Positions 34,364 to 45,730 of a DNA stretch of 64,000 bases are shown piece by piece. Each line of letters opens with the position of its first letter. Within the stretch, counting starts at the first letter, position 1. Both the position numbers and the translations under genes were made by a program. The stretch is from Macrotrachela quadricornifera (lineage: Eukaryota > Rotifera > Eurotatoria > Philodinida > Philodinidae): positions 221,738 through 285,737 of the forward strand of contig JAJEKB010021216.1 of NCBI GenBank assembly GCA_022393335.1, written 5' to 3'. Under the pieces are notes generated by a model, which saw only the letters and a program-made list of their open reading frames with translations, searched no databases and was not told the DNA's origin.

Positions 34364-37300
34364 ATGGATAAATTAAATATCATCTCAATTTCGTTTAATG
34401 AACATCGAAGATATTACATTATAATAATATCAGGCTTTATTTTCATAACACTTATGTATCTCAGTTTTCAAAAATCTGGAATTGGTTTAAGAAAATTAAC
34501 AAATATTGAACAATGTTCTCAACCAAATTATTTAAAGAAATTATCAACATCATTAATATTAAATAATTTTGACGATGTGAATAGTATTCCAGGTAAAACT
34601 GGTCCAGGTATACCAAATGTAGTTCGATCAGTTTTATCAACAAAATATGGTCCTGTAGATTCTAAGGCAACTTCATTTTACGGTGCTGGATCAGGTATGA
34701 TTCATTTTGAGCAAAAAAAAGGAGAAAAATTGTAACAGAATGTATGAGAGAAACTAATGTTCTTTTCATGTCAGAAGAACAGAGAATATTTTGTGAGTAA
34801 ATTTGAAAGAAGAACTCACAACCTATCGAATTATATATAAAACTAGCGGAGGTACCCGCTGCAAAGAGAATATGGTTGAAGTTGTGCATCTTCAATCCGA
34901 CTTTTTCTGCTGTACGTAACACGTCTTTTATAGGACTGTTTCTCCTGTGGGTGAACCATCTGCAACAGAAATTTTCGCGTCACATCTGAAACCTATTGAA
35001 CCGGACTTTTACCGGCATGCGTCAGGTATCTTTAACAGGATTGTGCCTGTTATGCGTTAGGAGTTCGCCATTGGACTCCTCTTGCCGTATGTGATACCTC
35101 TTTCACAGGACTTTTTTCACTGTACCTGGAACCTCTGCTACAGAGCTTTTCCTGCCGTGCATGGGGTATCTTTTACAGAGCTTTTCCCACCGTGCATGGG
35201 TATCTTTCGCAGAATTTTTCCCGCCGTGCGTGGAATATCTTTCACAAAGCTTTTCCCGCCGTGCTTGAGGAATTTTTCAGAGCTTATCCTGCTGTGCGTG
35301 GGGTATTTTTCCGAGCTTTTCCCGCCGTGCATGGGTATTTTTCGCAGAACTTTTTCTGCCGTGCGTGGAGTATCTTTCACAAAGGTTTTCCCGCCGTGAT
35401 TGGGTTATCTTTCACAGAGCTTTTCCCAGCGTGCACGGGTATCTTTCGCAGAACTTTTTCCACCATATGTGGGGTATCTTTCACACAGCTTTTCCCGCCA
35501 TACGTGGAATATCTTTCGCAAAGCTTTTTCCGCCGTGCTTGAGGAATTTTTCAGAGCTTATCATTCTTTGCGTGGGGAGTATTTATCAGAGCTTTTACCA
35601 CCGTGTGTGGAGCATCTTGCACAGACCATTTCCCACCGTGCATCAGGCATCTTCAACAGGACTCTTCTCATCGGGCTCAAGCTGACATGCTCACTCGCAT
35701 CCACTCTGAACACGATCACTTTCAAATTTACATTGAACTACGTCATTCGATTAGAAAGTGACTAAAATCAGAGTCTCTTACGACTTGAATGAAGTTTCAC
35801 GCATGCCTTCCTTTCTCACCCCCCAATCAATCTGCCGACTTTCCTTAGCGCACTTAAGGAACTGATGCAGATAGTTCCGTGACGCTATGTGTCACGATGA
35901 CTAAATACATAGCAAACAGACTCATCAGAATCTCGATCTGTATTGATCGCGATGAAATTTCACCCAGCTCCTTCTACGCACCTCGTTTGATGGTTCCAAC
36001 CTCACGATGACTTTCCTCAGAAGCTAAGGAAGTAATGTGGAAACTTTTGTGACGCTAGCTATCGCACGGACTGAATGCATAGCGAACAGCCAAACGTTCT
36101 TCCGGAAATATATAGATACGTCATCGTTGTGAATCAAAGAAACGCTTCTATACATTTTTTTCTCTTATAACCTATTAGAAGCGTTCGATTTTCATATTTA
36201 AACCAAAGAACCATTGATACAAAATGATTCATCTTAGAATCGTTACAAAACTCGCTAAATTTCTGAAAAATTCGTGCAAATTTCATTGCCATATAATTTG
36301 GGTGAAATTTCACCCAAATACTATCATACTACTCCTAATAATGATAACAGCACTCTATAAAACCACCACTGGACTCAGAAAACCACCGCGGAAAGTTTGG
36401 TAGTGTTAGTTAAGACAATACTATCTGGGTGAGATTCCACCCACACCCCACACCCATACACCCAAACTCACACCCCCGGTGGGTGACCCCGCTATGACCT
36501 TCCTCTGGGGCTGGGGAGGCACCATGGAAAGTTTAGTGGTCGTAGCTTTTACAGGGACTGAATGCATAGCGAACAAACAAACAGACAGACATTCTTCTTT
36601 ATATATATAGATAGATTATTTTAGAGAATTGTTTTATAGTTTTTATCAGTTAAAAGTCTAGAAAACTACGTACAATTTATATTTTTAGCTTTAGTTGTTC
36701 AGGAACTAAAAACATTATGTTTAAAATCTTGAGGCAATTTTTTGAAAACGTTCTAGAAATTCAATTACATCGTTTTCGATGGAAGTTATTAGAAAATCTA
36801 TCTGACATATTGTTTATGTTATAATCCAATGAAATTTAGTCTCCTCTTGCTAGCAGTGAGAACACCCGTATTCATTAAATGTTGGTGTTCCCATAAGTTT
36901 TATAAAAACCATCAGCTTATACTTGGAAAATAGTTGTTAGTCTACTTTAAAGGTTTAAGAATAAATAAATTATAATTGTAGAGCTTTGTAGTTGTTACCC
37001 AAAGAGATTTGTGATGTGTTAGAACTAGAAGATAATAAATATATGGATAAGGAATAATTTTAAAAAGAAACTCTTTTGCTTGTTATAGAAATGATATGCT
37101 ATCAAAAATTATTGTTGTTTATATGTCAGAAGTGGTTAATTCTATAAGGCATCAAAAAAATTGTACCCAATTACAAAAGTTTTCATGAATCTTAGTTTCT
37201 TCAAGAGCTATTAAGATGATGAAATTTACAGAATACTTATCAATGTTTTTGCATTCATATAAACATCGAAAAGTCTCGAAAAACACAATCAATAAGGCGA

Positions 37301-39797
37301 GATGGTAACAACTTTGTTTTTGAAGAACAATTGTAAAAGTGCATGAATTTCTACAAAAATTTGATATATTCAAAATTAATACACTGAAATTCAATGAATC
37401 TCATGAATTAATAACAACTATTGTAGATCAATACAATCATATTATAATAAAATTCGAAACATTTTTTTAAAATACCATCACAATAGGAGCAATTTTATGA
37501 GTGTTCAATTCGATGGAAAAAAAAACTTAGATACATTTCTTTTTATTACGATCTTTCCTTTCCTCAAATATAAAATCGTATTATTTTGTTATTTTAGCGG
37601 TGAATCGATTAGAAGAAGAATGTGGATGGAATTCTACAACATCAAGTTTCAATCGTCCAGGATGTGTTGATCAATTTGATTTTAAACGTCAATCATTAGA
37701 ATATAATATATCTGATTATTACAATGATGTTGATCTTGTTATACCAACAATTCGTGATCTTGATTTTCTTGAACATTGGAAAGTATTTTTTCATCGTTTT
37801 CATTTAATTATAATACAAGATGGTGATCCAAATAAATTATTAAGAATTCCACCATGGGCTGATTATGAACTTTATAATCGAAATGATATAGATAAAATTT
37901 TAACGAAAAAATATTCTTGGATAATAAGTGCACAAGATGCATCAATAAGAAATTTTGGTTTTTTAGTTTCAAAAAAGAAATTTATTTATACAATAGATGA
38001 TGATTGTTTACCAGCAACAGATGTAGATGGTCGACAAATAAATGCTTTATTTAAACATATAAAAAATCTTGTAACTAATTCTACACCATATTTTTTTAAT
38101 ACACTTTATGATCCATATGAAGATGAAACTGATTTTGTTCGTGGTTATCCATATAGTTTACGAGAAGGTGTTCCAACAGCTATATCTCATGGTATTTGGC
38201 TTAATGCACCTGATTATGATGCACCAACACAATTATTTAAAATTGATGAACGTAATAAACGTTTAATTGATATGACATTAACTGTTCCAGCTGGAGTTCT
38301 TTATCCAATGTGTTCAATGAATGTTGCATTTAATCGAAAATTAATTGGTGCAGCATTTATGCAAGGTTTAATGGGTTTAGGTATGCCATGGGGACGTTAT
38401 GATGATATGTTTGCTGGTTGGGCAAGTAAAGTTATAGCTGATCATTTAAGTCTTGGTGTTAAAACAGGTTCACCATATATTCATCATAATAAAGCATCAA
38501 ATCCATTTACTAATTTAAAAAAAGAATATATGGGATTATTTTGGCAAGAAGATTTAATTTCATTTTTTCAAAATGTACGTTTTTCATCATCAGCTACAAC
38601 TCCTGAACAATGTTATTTAGAATTAGCACAAATGATTAGAAAAAAATTAACACATTTAAATGATTATTTTCATCGTTTAGCATCAGCTATGGAAACATGG
38701 ATTTATTTATGGAGAAAATCACAAAATAATCTGTTAAAATTTCAACCTAGTAGACAAAATAAAGTAAATGCAACTATGGGTTTATATGCTCTATTAACAA
38801 TTTGTCGAAATGAAGGTGGATATTTACCAATATGGTTAAAATATTATCGACAATTTTTTTCTGATATTGATATTTATATATTAGATAATGATAGTGAGGA
38901 TGGTTCAACATCAAATTTACCTGTTAGCGTTGATCGTGTTCATTCAAATTTATATTTTGATCATCATTGGTTAGTTGATATTGTTCAAAATAAAACAAGA
39001 TCTTTATTAAATAATGGTTATAAATATGTACTTTTTACTGAAATTGATGAACTTGTTATGCCTGATCCATTAAAATATCCATTTGGACTTATGCAATATA
39101 TAAAACAAACAAAACGAATTGCTGTTCGTGTAACAGCTTATGATATACGTCATGATGTTAAAAATGAAACAAAACTTGATCTAACTCAACCAATACTCAA
39201 ACAAAGACGTTTTTGGATGAGACATGGAGGATATGATAAACCATTATTAACAAGTATTATGCTTCATTGGATAACAGGTTTTCATTCATGTAAAGAAGAT
39301 GTTTCACGGTAAGATTTTTTGGAATTTTCATTTATACATTAAATATCTTTCAAGCGATTTTGTATAACATATTGTTACTGATTTTATTAGATTCTCTTCT
39401 TCGTATGTTCGAGGATGAGAAGTCGCTATTAATTGTAATATGTATTGATTCGTGGTTAGTGATTATCAATCTGAATAAGAGCAAAGAACAAAAGAATTCT
39501 TTATCATAAGATCAGCCTTTATTAAAACGAATTTTTTTATACTAAATTCTACTCTTTTTTCATATTTAATCTAGTGATGATGATTTAACAATGTTTCATC
39601 TTCAACGTATGGATCATGATTTTTATATGCAACGAGCTGAATGGAAAAGTAAACAAAATTTTAAAATGGCTGACATTCAAGCTGGAATGGGCCTTCAGCA
39701 TGTTTTGAAAGGAGAAGCAGCTGAAAAATATTTTGCAGATATTGTTGGAGAAATATCCGAAATTCCTGAAAGATATCGTTTAAAAGCTCCTTTTTAA
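34364..39797 (+). CDS. Type II membrane fusion: UDP-arabinopyranose mutase/RGP domain plus glycosyltransferase-like domain
   Basis: Exons 34364-34694, 37598-39308 and 39575-39797 join in frame (2265 nt, 754 residues). Residues 17-35 are one transmembrane segment ([19 protein letters not shown]) after a short basic cytoplasmic tail: a Golgi-type signal anchor. Residues about 155-480 match plant reversibly glycosylated polypeptides/UDP-arabinopyranose mutases: [26 protein letters not shown], the metal/nucleotide motif [11 protein letters not shown] (Asp244-246), [16 protein letters not shown] (Arg299 matches the self-glycosylated Arg), [10 protein letters not shown] and [15 protein letters not shown]. 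Residues about 505-750 are a second, GT2/GT92-like domain: [30 protein letters not shown] and [12 protein letters not shown] (acidic metal-binding type). Plant RGPs are about 350-residue soluble proteins, so both the anchor and the second domain are extra. Likely role: interconverting and/or transferring a pentose in the Golgi; substrate unknown. Intron 1 (2.9 kb) holds a large repeat. Confidence 0.8.
34831..36617. repeat. Composite repeat unit inside intron 1 of the glycosyltransferase fusion gene
   Basis: A GC-richer block begins at ATTATATATAAAACTAGCGG, a start seen in many dispersed repeats (ACTAGC...ACCCGCT), and ends in AACAAACAGACAGACATTC followed by TTTATATATATAGATAG. The outer AT-rich tips are roughly inverted copies. 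Inside it are the minisatellite (separate entry) and three diverged copies of a segment of about 160-300 bp (35820-36590), each with GACTTTCCT, a variant of GTGGAAAG/TTTTGTGACGC and GAATGCATAGCGAACA. No protein frame is preserved. The element class is unknown to me. Confidence 0.55.
35090..35670. repeat. Minisatellite, 34-35 bp unit, about 16 copies
   Basis: Tandem units of the form GGGTATCTTTCACAGAGC then TTTTCCCGCCGTGC-TG. Copies differ by a few bases and by one or two indels. A distinctive variant unit, TTGAGGAATTTTTCAGAGC, occurs at about 35265 and again at about 35539, each time after the same kind of neighbour, so there is a higher-order period near 270 bp. Long open frames in several reading frames here result from the period and lack of stops, not from coding. 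Confidence 0.8.
36618..37597. other. Rest of intron 1
   Basis: AT-rich intronic sequence ending in the acceptor TTTTGTTATTTTAG at 37597. No separate gene is seen. Confidence 0.5.
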
Positions 39798-39892
39798 TCG
39801 TTAACTTTTTTGTTTTTTCTAGTTGAAAAATAAAACTAACGATAGAACGTTTTCAATTGTGAAATCACGTTTAAGTTCGAACTATGTGCATA

Positions 39893-40381
39893 AGGTAGAT
39901 TCCAGTGACATATGAAAAACCACAAAAGGATAAGTGTCCATAGACTTTCTGTACAGACTTACAGGCACTTCATAAGCATTTCAGCCTATGGTATGGTCGA
40001 TACCAAAAAATGGAATAGCGATATTTTGACCTGAGATTTTGCTCACGAAAACATCTATTGATGAAAAGAATATTTTCTTCTTGAGATATTAAAATTCTAA
40101 AAATCAGAAAATTCTGGCATCTTTGGTAGGATATGACTGATTTTTGGGAACTTTAATATTTCGAGAAGGAGACGCTTTTTTTGGACTCAAATTTTTAGGA
40201 CATTATATTCATCAATAAGCCTTTCTCTGAGTAAAATCTCAGATCGAAATACTGCAATTCAATTTTTTGGTATCGATCATGCCACAGACTAAAATACTAG
40301 TAAAATGCCCACAACACTGGACAGTAGATCCATGGACACTTGTCCTTTTGTGGTTTTTCATATCTCACTGAGATCTATCTT
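39893..40381. mobile_element. Fold-back element, TA-flanked
   Basis: The left arm starts AGGTAGATTCCAGTGACATA then TGAAAAACCACAAAAGGATA. The right arm ends with the inverse (TGTCCTTTTGTGGTTTTTCA then TATCTCACTGAGATCTATCT). TA lies next to both ends (39891-39892, 40382-40383). Pairing continues inward, for instance GGTCGATACCAAAAAATGGA (about 40000) against inverted sequence near 40270. There is no coding capacity. It sits about 95 bp after the stop codon of the glycosyltransferase fusion gene and may supply part of its 3' end. Confidence 0.75.
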
Positions 40382-41787
40382 TATATACAGTAATAATTGA
40401 AAATGTTTTTTCGTAAGCAAAATTAATTATTAGTAACACGATATCGCTTTCTTAATTTTTCTTTTTTTATGATTATATTCTATTATTTTATGTATCTCAT
40501 ATATTCTTCTGGAAACAAATAGTTGCAATGGATATTGTTAACATGTCATTTATATAAAATCATATTTTCAAGAAATAAGTATATATTCTAATAGCGCTTG
40601 TAGTTTTCTATCATCTGATATATTTTGTAAAGATTTCATATTTAAATATTATTTATTAATAAATATTTCAAATATTTTTCAAACTCCTATATATGTTCTC
40701 TGTCATTATGCATGAAATCTTTTCAACAAGTTATTTTTAAGTGTTGACTAAAGGTATAAACAACATTTCTTTGTATAGAAATCCATTCTAAATGATATTC
40801 TATTAACAGTATTCCGGTTTAGACTAGTGTATGAACAATTATCCAGGTATCACTAGCGGAAAATTTTTGAATAGGTAAACAAAATGATTATTTCGAGTGA
40901 AAAAAAATTACTGAGTTACAAGTGATTGCTTTCTATATAGCGTTGAGCCATATATAGTATTTCCTATCAGAAGATGACTTCGTGTAATATTTTAGTGGAA
41001 ATATAGAAATTATTCTTCGAGGAATACTTTCATAGATAAGTAAAATGACTTTCTTTTTTCAACGAAAAAGTGATTTGTTTCACTTCAGTAATTACTAGAT
41101 GAAGGTAACAGAGCATGCTAGTTAATTACATACAACTGTTTTGTATAAGGTAAATGGTGTTTAGAATATTTCTAGAGTTTCAATCAAAACAAATGTTTCT
41201 TTTATAAGTTACTAGATGTTCAATAAACATCCGTGTTTTGACACAATATTCTTAGATCAAGATTTTCCAAAATCTAAGTATTTCGTCAAGAGAACAGTCG
41301 TTTTGAATGAAACTTTAGAGATATTCTAAACATCACAAGATCTATTTCTGAACGAAATCTTAAATCAAAATTCAATCATCTGCTTTTTTCCGAAGTATTG
41401 TGCCTTTGATCGAACAGTCCATAAAACAGGCACGTTTCAGAAACAAGATTATGAAGAAATAATTTTTTTTCCAGCTTTTTTATATTTCATTGAAGCCTAT
41501 TGATGACCAAAAGATGGAACAAAAACAGTTCGAGAATATGGAAATGTTTCCTCATTCATTATTATTTATTAAAAGATAAAAAAAACATTTCGAAGTCGAT
41601 GATATTAGATCATTTTTTCAAATACTGTACATTTACACGTTACAAAAATGGTCTTTTTCGCTTATATAAAACATGGATTTTTTGTCATTGTATAATTATT
41701 TTTATTGTCAATAATCAATAAGAAAAAGAAAGAGAAAAATAAAAATCTAACGTAAATCCATTCTTCCGAGTAGCATATATGTAATAC
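40382..41787. other. Intergenic DNA
   Basis: No gene or clear repeat recognised. The frame 41500-41721 is AT-rich and not protein-like. Confidence 0.35.
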
Positions 41788-42000
41788 TTGAAACTTGAAA
41801 TCAAGTATTCAAAAGGGGAGGGAAGGGGCTAGGACGTAGAGCCTCACAGGATCAGCTGAGGGTAGGAGTGGAACTCTTGGGGAAGGGGTGCTAAAATTAC
41901 ACAGAGCCAGTTGAGGATGAAGAGGGAGCGCTGGGAAGAAGTTGAATAGTTGAATGTCTGAAATACTTTAAATGGTTGAATATTTGAATTCAAGTTTCAA
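41788..42000. mobile_element. Short inverted-repeat element with a G-rich core
   Basis: The left end TTGAAACTTGAAATCAAGTA is the inverse of the right end (about 41978-42000), 23 bp with two mismatches. Between them lies a G-rich tract (41815-41905: GGGGAGGGAAGGGG, then GGGGAAGGGG) unlike the neighbouring DNA. It ends 9 bp beyond the stop codon of the ART-like/TPR gene. It is too short for a gene and is best read as a MITE or small insertion. Confidence 0.5.
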
Positions 42001-42008
42001 TTTTGACA

Positions 42009-43475
42009 CTATGAGATCAAATAATCGTTTTTGAGAAGAAAATCCATATATTCCTTGTAAACATTGGTTGCTTTTTTGTGATATATATGAGCGGCAGAGA
42101 AATTGCCGGAGCGATGACAAATCGTTGCCATATTTCGAAGTATCAGAACAGTAGTCCATTGTACTGCGTGAAGTTGTTGTCGCGTGATACTAATAGAACG
42201 TTTATGATAGGTTAATGCTGTCTTATAATCACCTAAGTTTGCAAATACAATTCCCAAGTTTTGGTAGGCCTTAGCGAAAAATAAATGATCAGGCGGTAAT
42301 CGTCTTCGACAAATACTAAGTGCCGCCTTAATTAACTGTATAGCTAGAGTGTCCTTTCCCAATAAATGATTGATATAACCGAAATGAGTCAAACAGTACG
42401 CCATGCTCAAATTGTCAGATATATACTCTATATCACTATGTGTATAGATCTGAATGGCATTAATCCATTTATTCGAAAGATTAGAAAGACCATTTCGTTG
42501 CCACTCTATAAGAGCTTTAATGTGAACAATATGCGCCCATTCAATCGGTCGACATGTTAATGGTAGTTTCAATTGTTTATTTGGTAATACGAAGTTGCTT
42601 TCACTAAGTGGACGTGAATACCACTTCTGAGATCGAAATGTATCAATAGTGCTTGTATTTTCGTTTCTAGAAGATGAAAATTTATTTAAACAATCATTTA
42701 ATGATACTGTTTGGTATTGTAACATGTAATCTGGTTCGTCATAGGTTGCTTCAAGACAGCACAACCATACATGATCTGTTGAATCAAACTCACATCTTTT
42801 CACTCGAAAACGAATACCAAAGTCTAGTAGAATGTCATTTGTATTATTCTCTCCAGATTTAGCAAGATCTACATAAATAATATCAGGTAAATTCAAGTCG
42901 AGTTGTATTTCAAACAATAGTAGAAGTGAGTCAGCTGTATGCGAAGTCTTACGTGCAGCAAAATCAATTTCTACTTTTTTACTTCGGCTGGTTAACATAA
43001 AAGATTTATTTGTAACAAGTTCACCTTGAAGACTTTTCAATATATTTAATTCTTCGTCAGATTGTTTTGTACCGAAATATACAATAGTCTTATGAGATTC
43101 GGTCTCTGTTGTTCGAATCACAGAGCTAGTGCGTTGTTGTTGATACTTTAATTGACGAATCTGCTCATGCAAATCAGCGATATAATTAGTTAATAAATAA
43201 ATTTGCTCCATATTATCATTATTAAGTGCTTCATTCACACAGTGATAGAGAAAAGTTTCTCTTTTGAACCATTCAATCGCGTGATTGGCTTGATAATACT
43301 TTGTAAAATGTTGAATATTCATTAATGTCGCTTGTCCATTTGTGCGAATTTGATGCCAAAAATCAAGCATTGCCAACTTAGTCAGCGTACTTTGTTTAGG
43401 TGTTGAATAACTAGCCCTTAAAAAGGGTGCATATGTTTGCCGTTTTCGAGGTAGTAATGATAATTCAGTGAACAT
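42009..43475 (-). CDS. ADP-ribosyltransferase-like domain plus TPR repeats, catalytic residues altered
   Basis: One frame of 488 residues. Residues about 60-265 follow the layout of the bdelloid ART family: AIEWFKRETFLYHCVNEAL, then a TIVYFGT strand, FMLTSRSKKVEID, LLLFEIQLDLNL and GIRFRVKRCEFD. Active R-S-E ARTs have Arg in the first motif (YRG), Ser-Thr-Ser in the second and ExE before the G-xFRV strand. Here they read YFG, TSRS and DILLDFG, so Arg and both Glu are gone. Residues about 315-480 form three to four TPR repeats of the kinesin-light-chain type (AKAYQNLGIVFANLGDYKTA, then ALTYHKRSISI, ILRNMATICHRSGNFSAAHI). The protein is probably cytosolic. It is likely a non-catalytic, perhaps NAD-binding or scaffold, version. 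A 3' splice-like TTTAG lies just before the ATG, so upstream exons are possible. Confidence 0.7.
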   Translation of the reverse strand: MFTELSLLPRKRQTYAPFLRASYSTPKQSTLTKLAMLDFWHQIRTNGQATLMNIQHFTKYYQANHAIEWFKRETFLYHCVNEALNNDNMEQIYLLTNYIADLHEQIRQLKYQQQRTSSVIRTTETESHKTIVYFGTKQSDEELNILKSLQGELVTNKSFMLTSRSKKVEIDFAARKTSHTADSLLLLFEIQLDLNLPDIIYVDLAKSGENNTNDILLDFGIRFRVKRCEFDSTDHVWLCCLEATYDEPDYMLQYQTVSLNDCLNKFSSSRNENTSTIDTFRSQKWYSRPLSESNFVLPNKQLKLPLTCRPIEWAHIVHIKALIEWQRNGLSNLSNKWINAIQIYTHSDIEYISDNLSMAYCLTHFGYINHLLGKDTLAIQLIKAALSICRRRLPPDHLFFAKAYQNLGIVFANLGDYKTALTYHKRSISITRQQLHAVQWTTVLILRNMATICHRSGNFSAAHIYHKKATNVYKEYMDFLLKNDYLIS

Positions 43476-45106
43476 ACTCCTTCTAAATAAAGGCTCATTT
43501 TACACAATTCATGAATAGCTATCTTGCAACAAAATTTAGTAATAAATCCTGCTCATCAGACTTACTCAAGAAGTCTCTACGTACCATCAGCCTGAAAGAG
43601 GCGATTTTTTTAAAATAATGGATGGGATTTTTACCTACGAGGATGGTAAGTAAATTTCCTATATTATATCCCATCTATTAAGTCGTACTATTCAAACTGC
43701 TCTCTAAAAATCACAGACAAGTTACGCAGATATTTCTGTTCAGACTATCTGTCTATGGTTTATTATCATCTTGAACGTAATCTCAAATAGATGAAAGCCA
43801 GAGATATAGTGTACTAATAATGTAAGGATGAAGATGACGGGATGACATGGATATATTGTCTTAGTCTATTCTTGTTCAGCCTCACCCAACTTTACTGTCG
43901 TCTTCATACTCTAATCCGTACCGGCAAAATTGACTGCACGAAATTTACATATTGTGAGGAATAAAAAAAACGACTTTTCTCCAATTAAAAATAGGTATCT
44001 GAAATTTTGAAAACTCTTCAAGCGTTTCGTATAGTAACAACTTCTGAAGCTCTTCGAGGTTTCCACATATGCCTTTGTATGAAACGCTAGAAGAATCTTC
44101 AAAACTTCAAGTACTTGCAATACATTAGTATCTGTAGGTGTTGAGAAATATTCGTTTGATTTTTTTTTGAGATTTATTAATAAATATTTGTGCATTCTGA
44201 GGTAAACCTTATGTGATCTTTTCGTACATGCACAAATACTTGCAGTATGGGTGTCTCAAAATATCGATGCGACGAATGATTCCTAAAAACAATAGGTTTC
44301 GGCCGCTGCGCATATCAAAAATACTTAGTAATGTCTCCGGTTACGGCATGAATATTATGTGTTTTCACTTGCCAATGTTGTTTTGTAATAGAAACTCGTT
44401 GTGATGTTGACAACGAACGTCTTATCGGAGAAACGAAACGTGTAAGTAATGAGAACAGCTACACGAGAATGAAAATTTGTTGTTCTTGCGTTCTGCACAA
44501 ATAATTGTTCGTATTTTATTATTCTTTGATGACGAGTGTGTCCTTGTGTAAACGATCAAAGAAGGTTGGTGACTGTACATTCGAGAAAAAACAATGATGT
44601 TTTATTGCTAGAGAAAATTTTACCATTTCATAAATTTTTCTAATACTTGGTCTATATTTGGCTATTGTGTTAAAAATAATTCAACTTTAATAGTTTCTTG
44701 CAGAATATATTTTTTATAGAAGATCACAATATACTTAGAAAACAAAAAAGTTTGTATGACACTCTTACGTCTTCGAGCATAGGCCAATACGATGAAACTT
44801 CCTGAGTAGATAATTAGAATAATAATTTCAAAATGCGCAGCACTAAGAAATTTATGATCCAGACTGCAATAACGGTGAAATAGATTCCAAATTAAGAGTG
44901 AGAGTCGCTTTGAGAATGATGCCGTACGTATCACTGTGGTTCCTAGGCACCAATTGTTACTACGACTCCGATTCTGTTGACACAGCTCTAAATGCAGATA
45001 TTATGGTACGGAGAAGACTTACAACCATATGCAAGTAAATGCACACGGTTTATTGCTGCTGGACTAGCCAAGAACTATCGTGGTCGCCTAAAAGGAAATA
45101 CATCTA
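43476..45106. other. Intergenic DNA
   Basis: No gene supported. Small frames at 43911-44195, 44213-44404 and 44662-44934 have no recognisable similarity. Confidence 0.35.
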
Positions 45107-45728
45107 CAGTCAAGTTCCCTTATAAGAGCTCCGGATAAAGGAGTGGTTCGTCTATAAGCCCTTTGTTTTGCCGCATTTTTGCAATTTAAGTCCGCATAAC
45201 AGAGCCTATTTATCTATATGATTATAAATATGCGCTTATGTCCTTGTTCTTTTTTTTTCTTTATTTCATGTTGTTCTATGTTGGATTTTTCCTTCATGCT
45301 CATCATCTATGGGATTTTCCATTTTCCTTTGCTCTACATATTGTTTCTCATTTTTTGTTGAATCTTTATTTTTCAAAGAATGGCATTTACCAGCGGTAAA
45401 CGTTGCACATTATCGATTGAGCAAAAATTAGAAATCTTGGAAGCACTGAAATCCAAAAAGCCAGACAATGTGGCTAAAGATTTCAACATGGGCTCTTCTA
45501 CGGTGAAGAAGATAAAGCAAAAGGAAGAAAAAATTCGAAAAATAACGTACTCAAAGTAAAATCACGCATTTCTTTAAGTATATTTATGTATGTCTATGTA
45601 CTACTTAATAAATGTTGACAAGAACCAACTTTTGCACTGTTTTACATATGGTTCGGATAAAGAAGCGGTCCGGATATAAGAGCCTCTTTTAGAGATCTCG
45701 ACTGCGCTCTTATTAGCGGACTCGACTG
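45107..45728. mobile_element. pogo/Tigger-type MITE carrying an HTH gene
   Basis: The ends are CAGTCAAGTTCCCTTATAAG and, inverted, CAGTCGAGTCCGCTAATAAG. Each is flanked by TA (45105-45106, 45729-45730), the expected target duplication. A second subterminal pair, CCGGATAAAGGAGTGG / CCGCTTCTTTATCCGAA, lies inside. Such ends and the enclosed CENP-B/Psq-like helix-turn-helix identify the pogo/Tigger branch of Tc1/mariner. The DDE catalytic part of the transposase is absent. Confidence 0.8.
45380..45559 (+). CDS. Psq/CENP-B-type helix-turn-helix peptide of a pogo/Tigger remnant
   Basis: The frame runs from ATG 45380 to TAA 45557-45559 and encodes 59 residues. The sequence GKRCTLSIEQKLEILEALKS followed by DNVAKDFNMGSSTVKKIKQK is the N-terminal HTH of Tigger/pogo transposases and CENP-B: a first helix rich in Glu/Lys, then VAKDF-M--STV as the recognition unit. 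Full transposases continue with a second HTH (CENPB domain) and a DDE domain; here translation stops after RKITYSK. There are no frameshifts within it. It would still be able to bind DNA if expressed. Whether it is expressed cannot be judged. Confidence 0.75.
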   Translation: MAFTSGKRCTLSIEQKLEILEALKSKKPDNVAKDFNMGSSTVKKIKQKEEKIRKITYSK

Positions 45729-45730
45729 TA

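Noticed and set aside
35082..35765. Several overlapping open frames of about 80-120 codons on both strands
   Set aside because: All follow the 34-35 bp minisatellite period; repeats with few stops give open frames in several phases.
41815..41905. G-quadruplex in the G-rich tract
   Set aside because: Only three nearby runs of three or more G in the best stretch; a stable four-tract motif with short loops is not clearly present.
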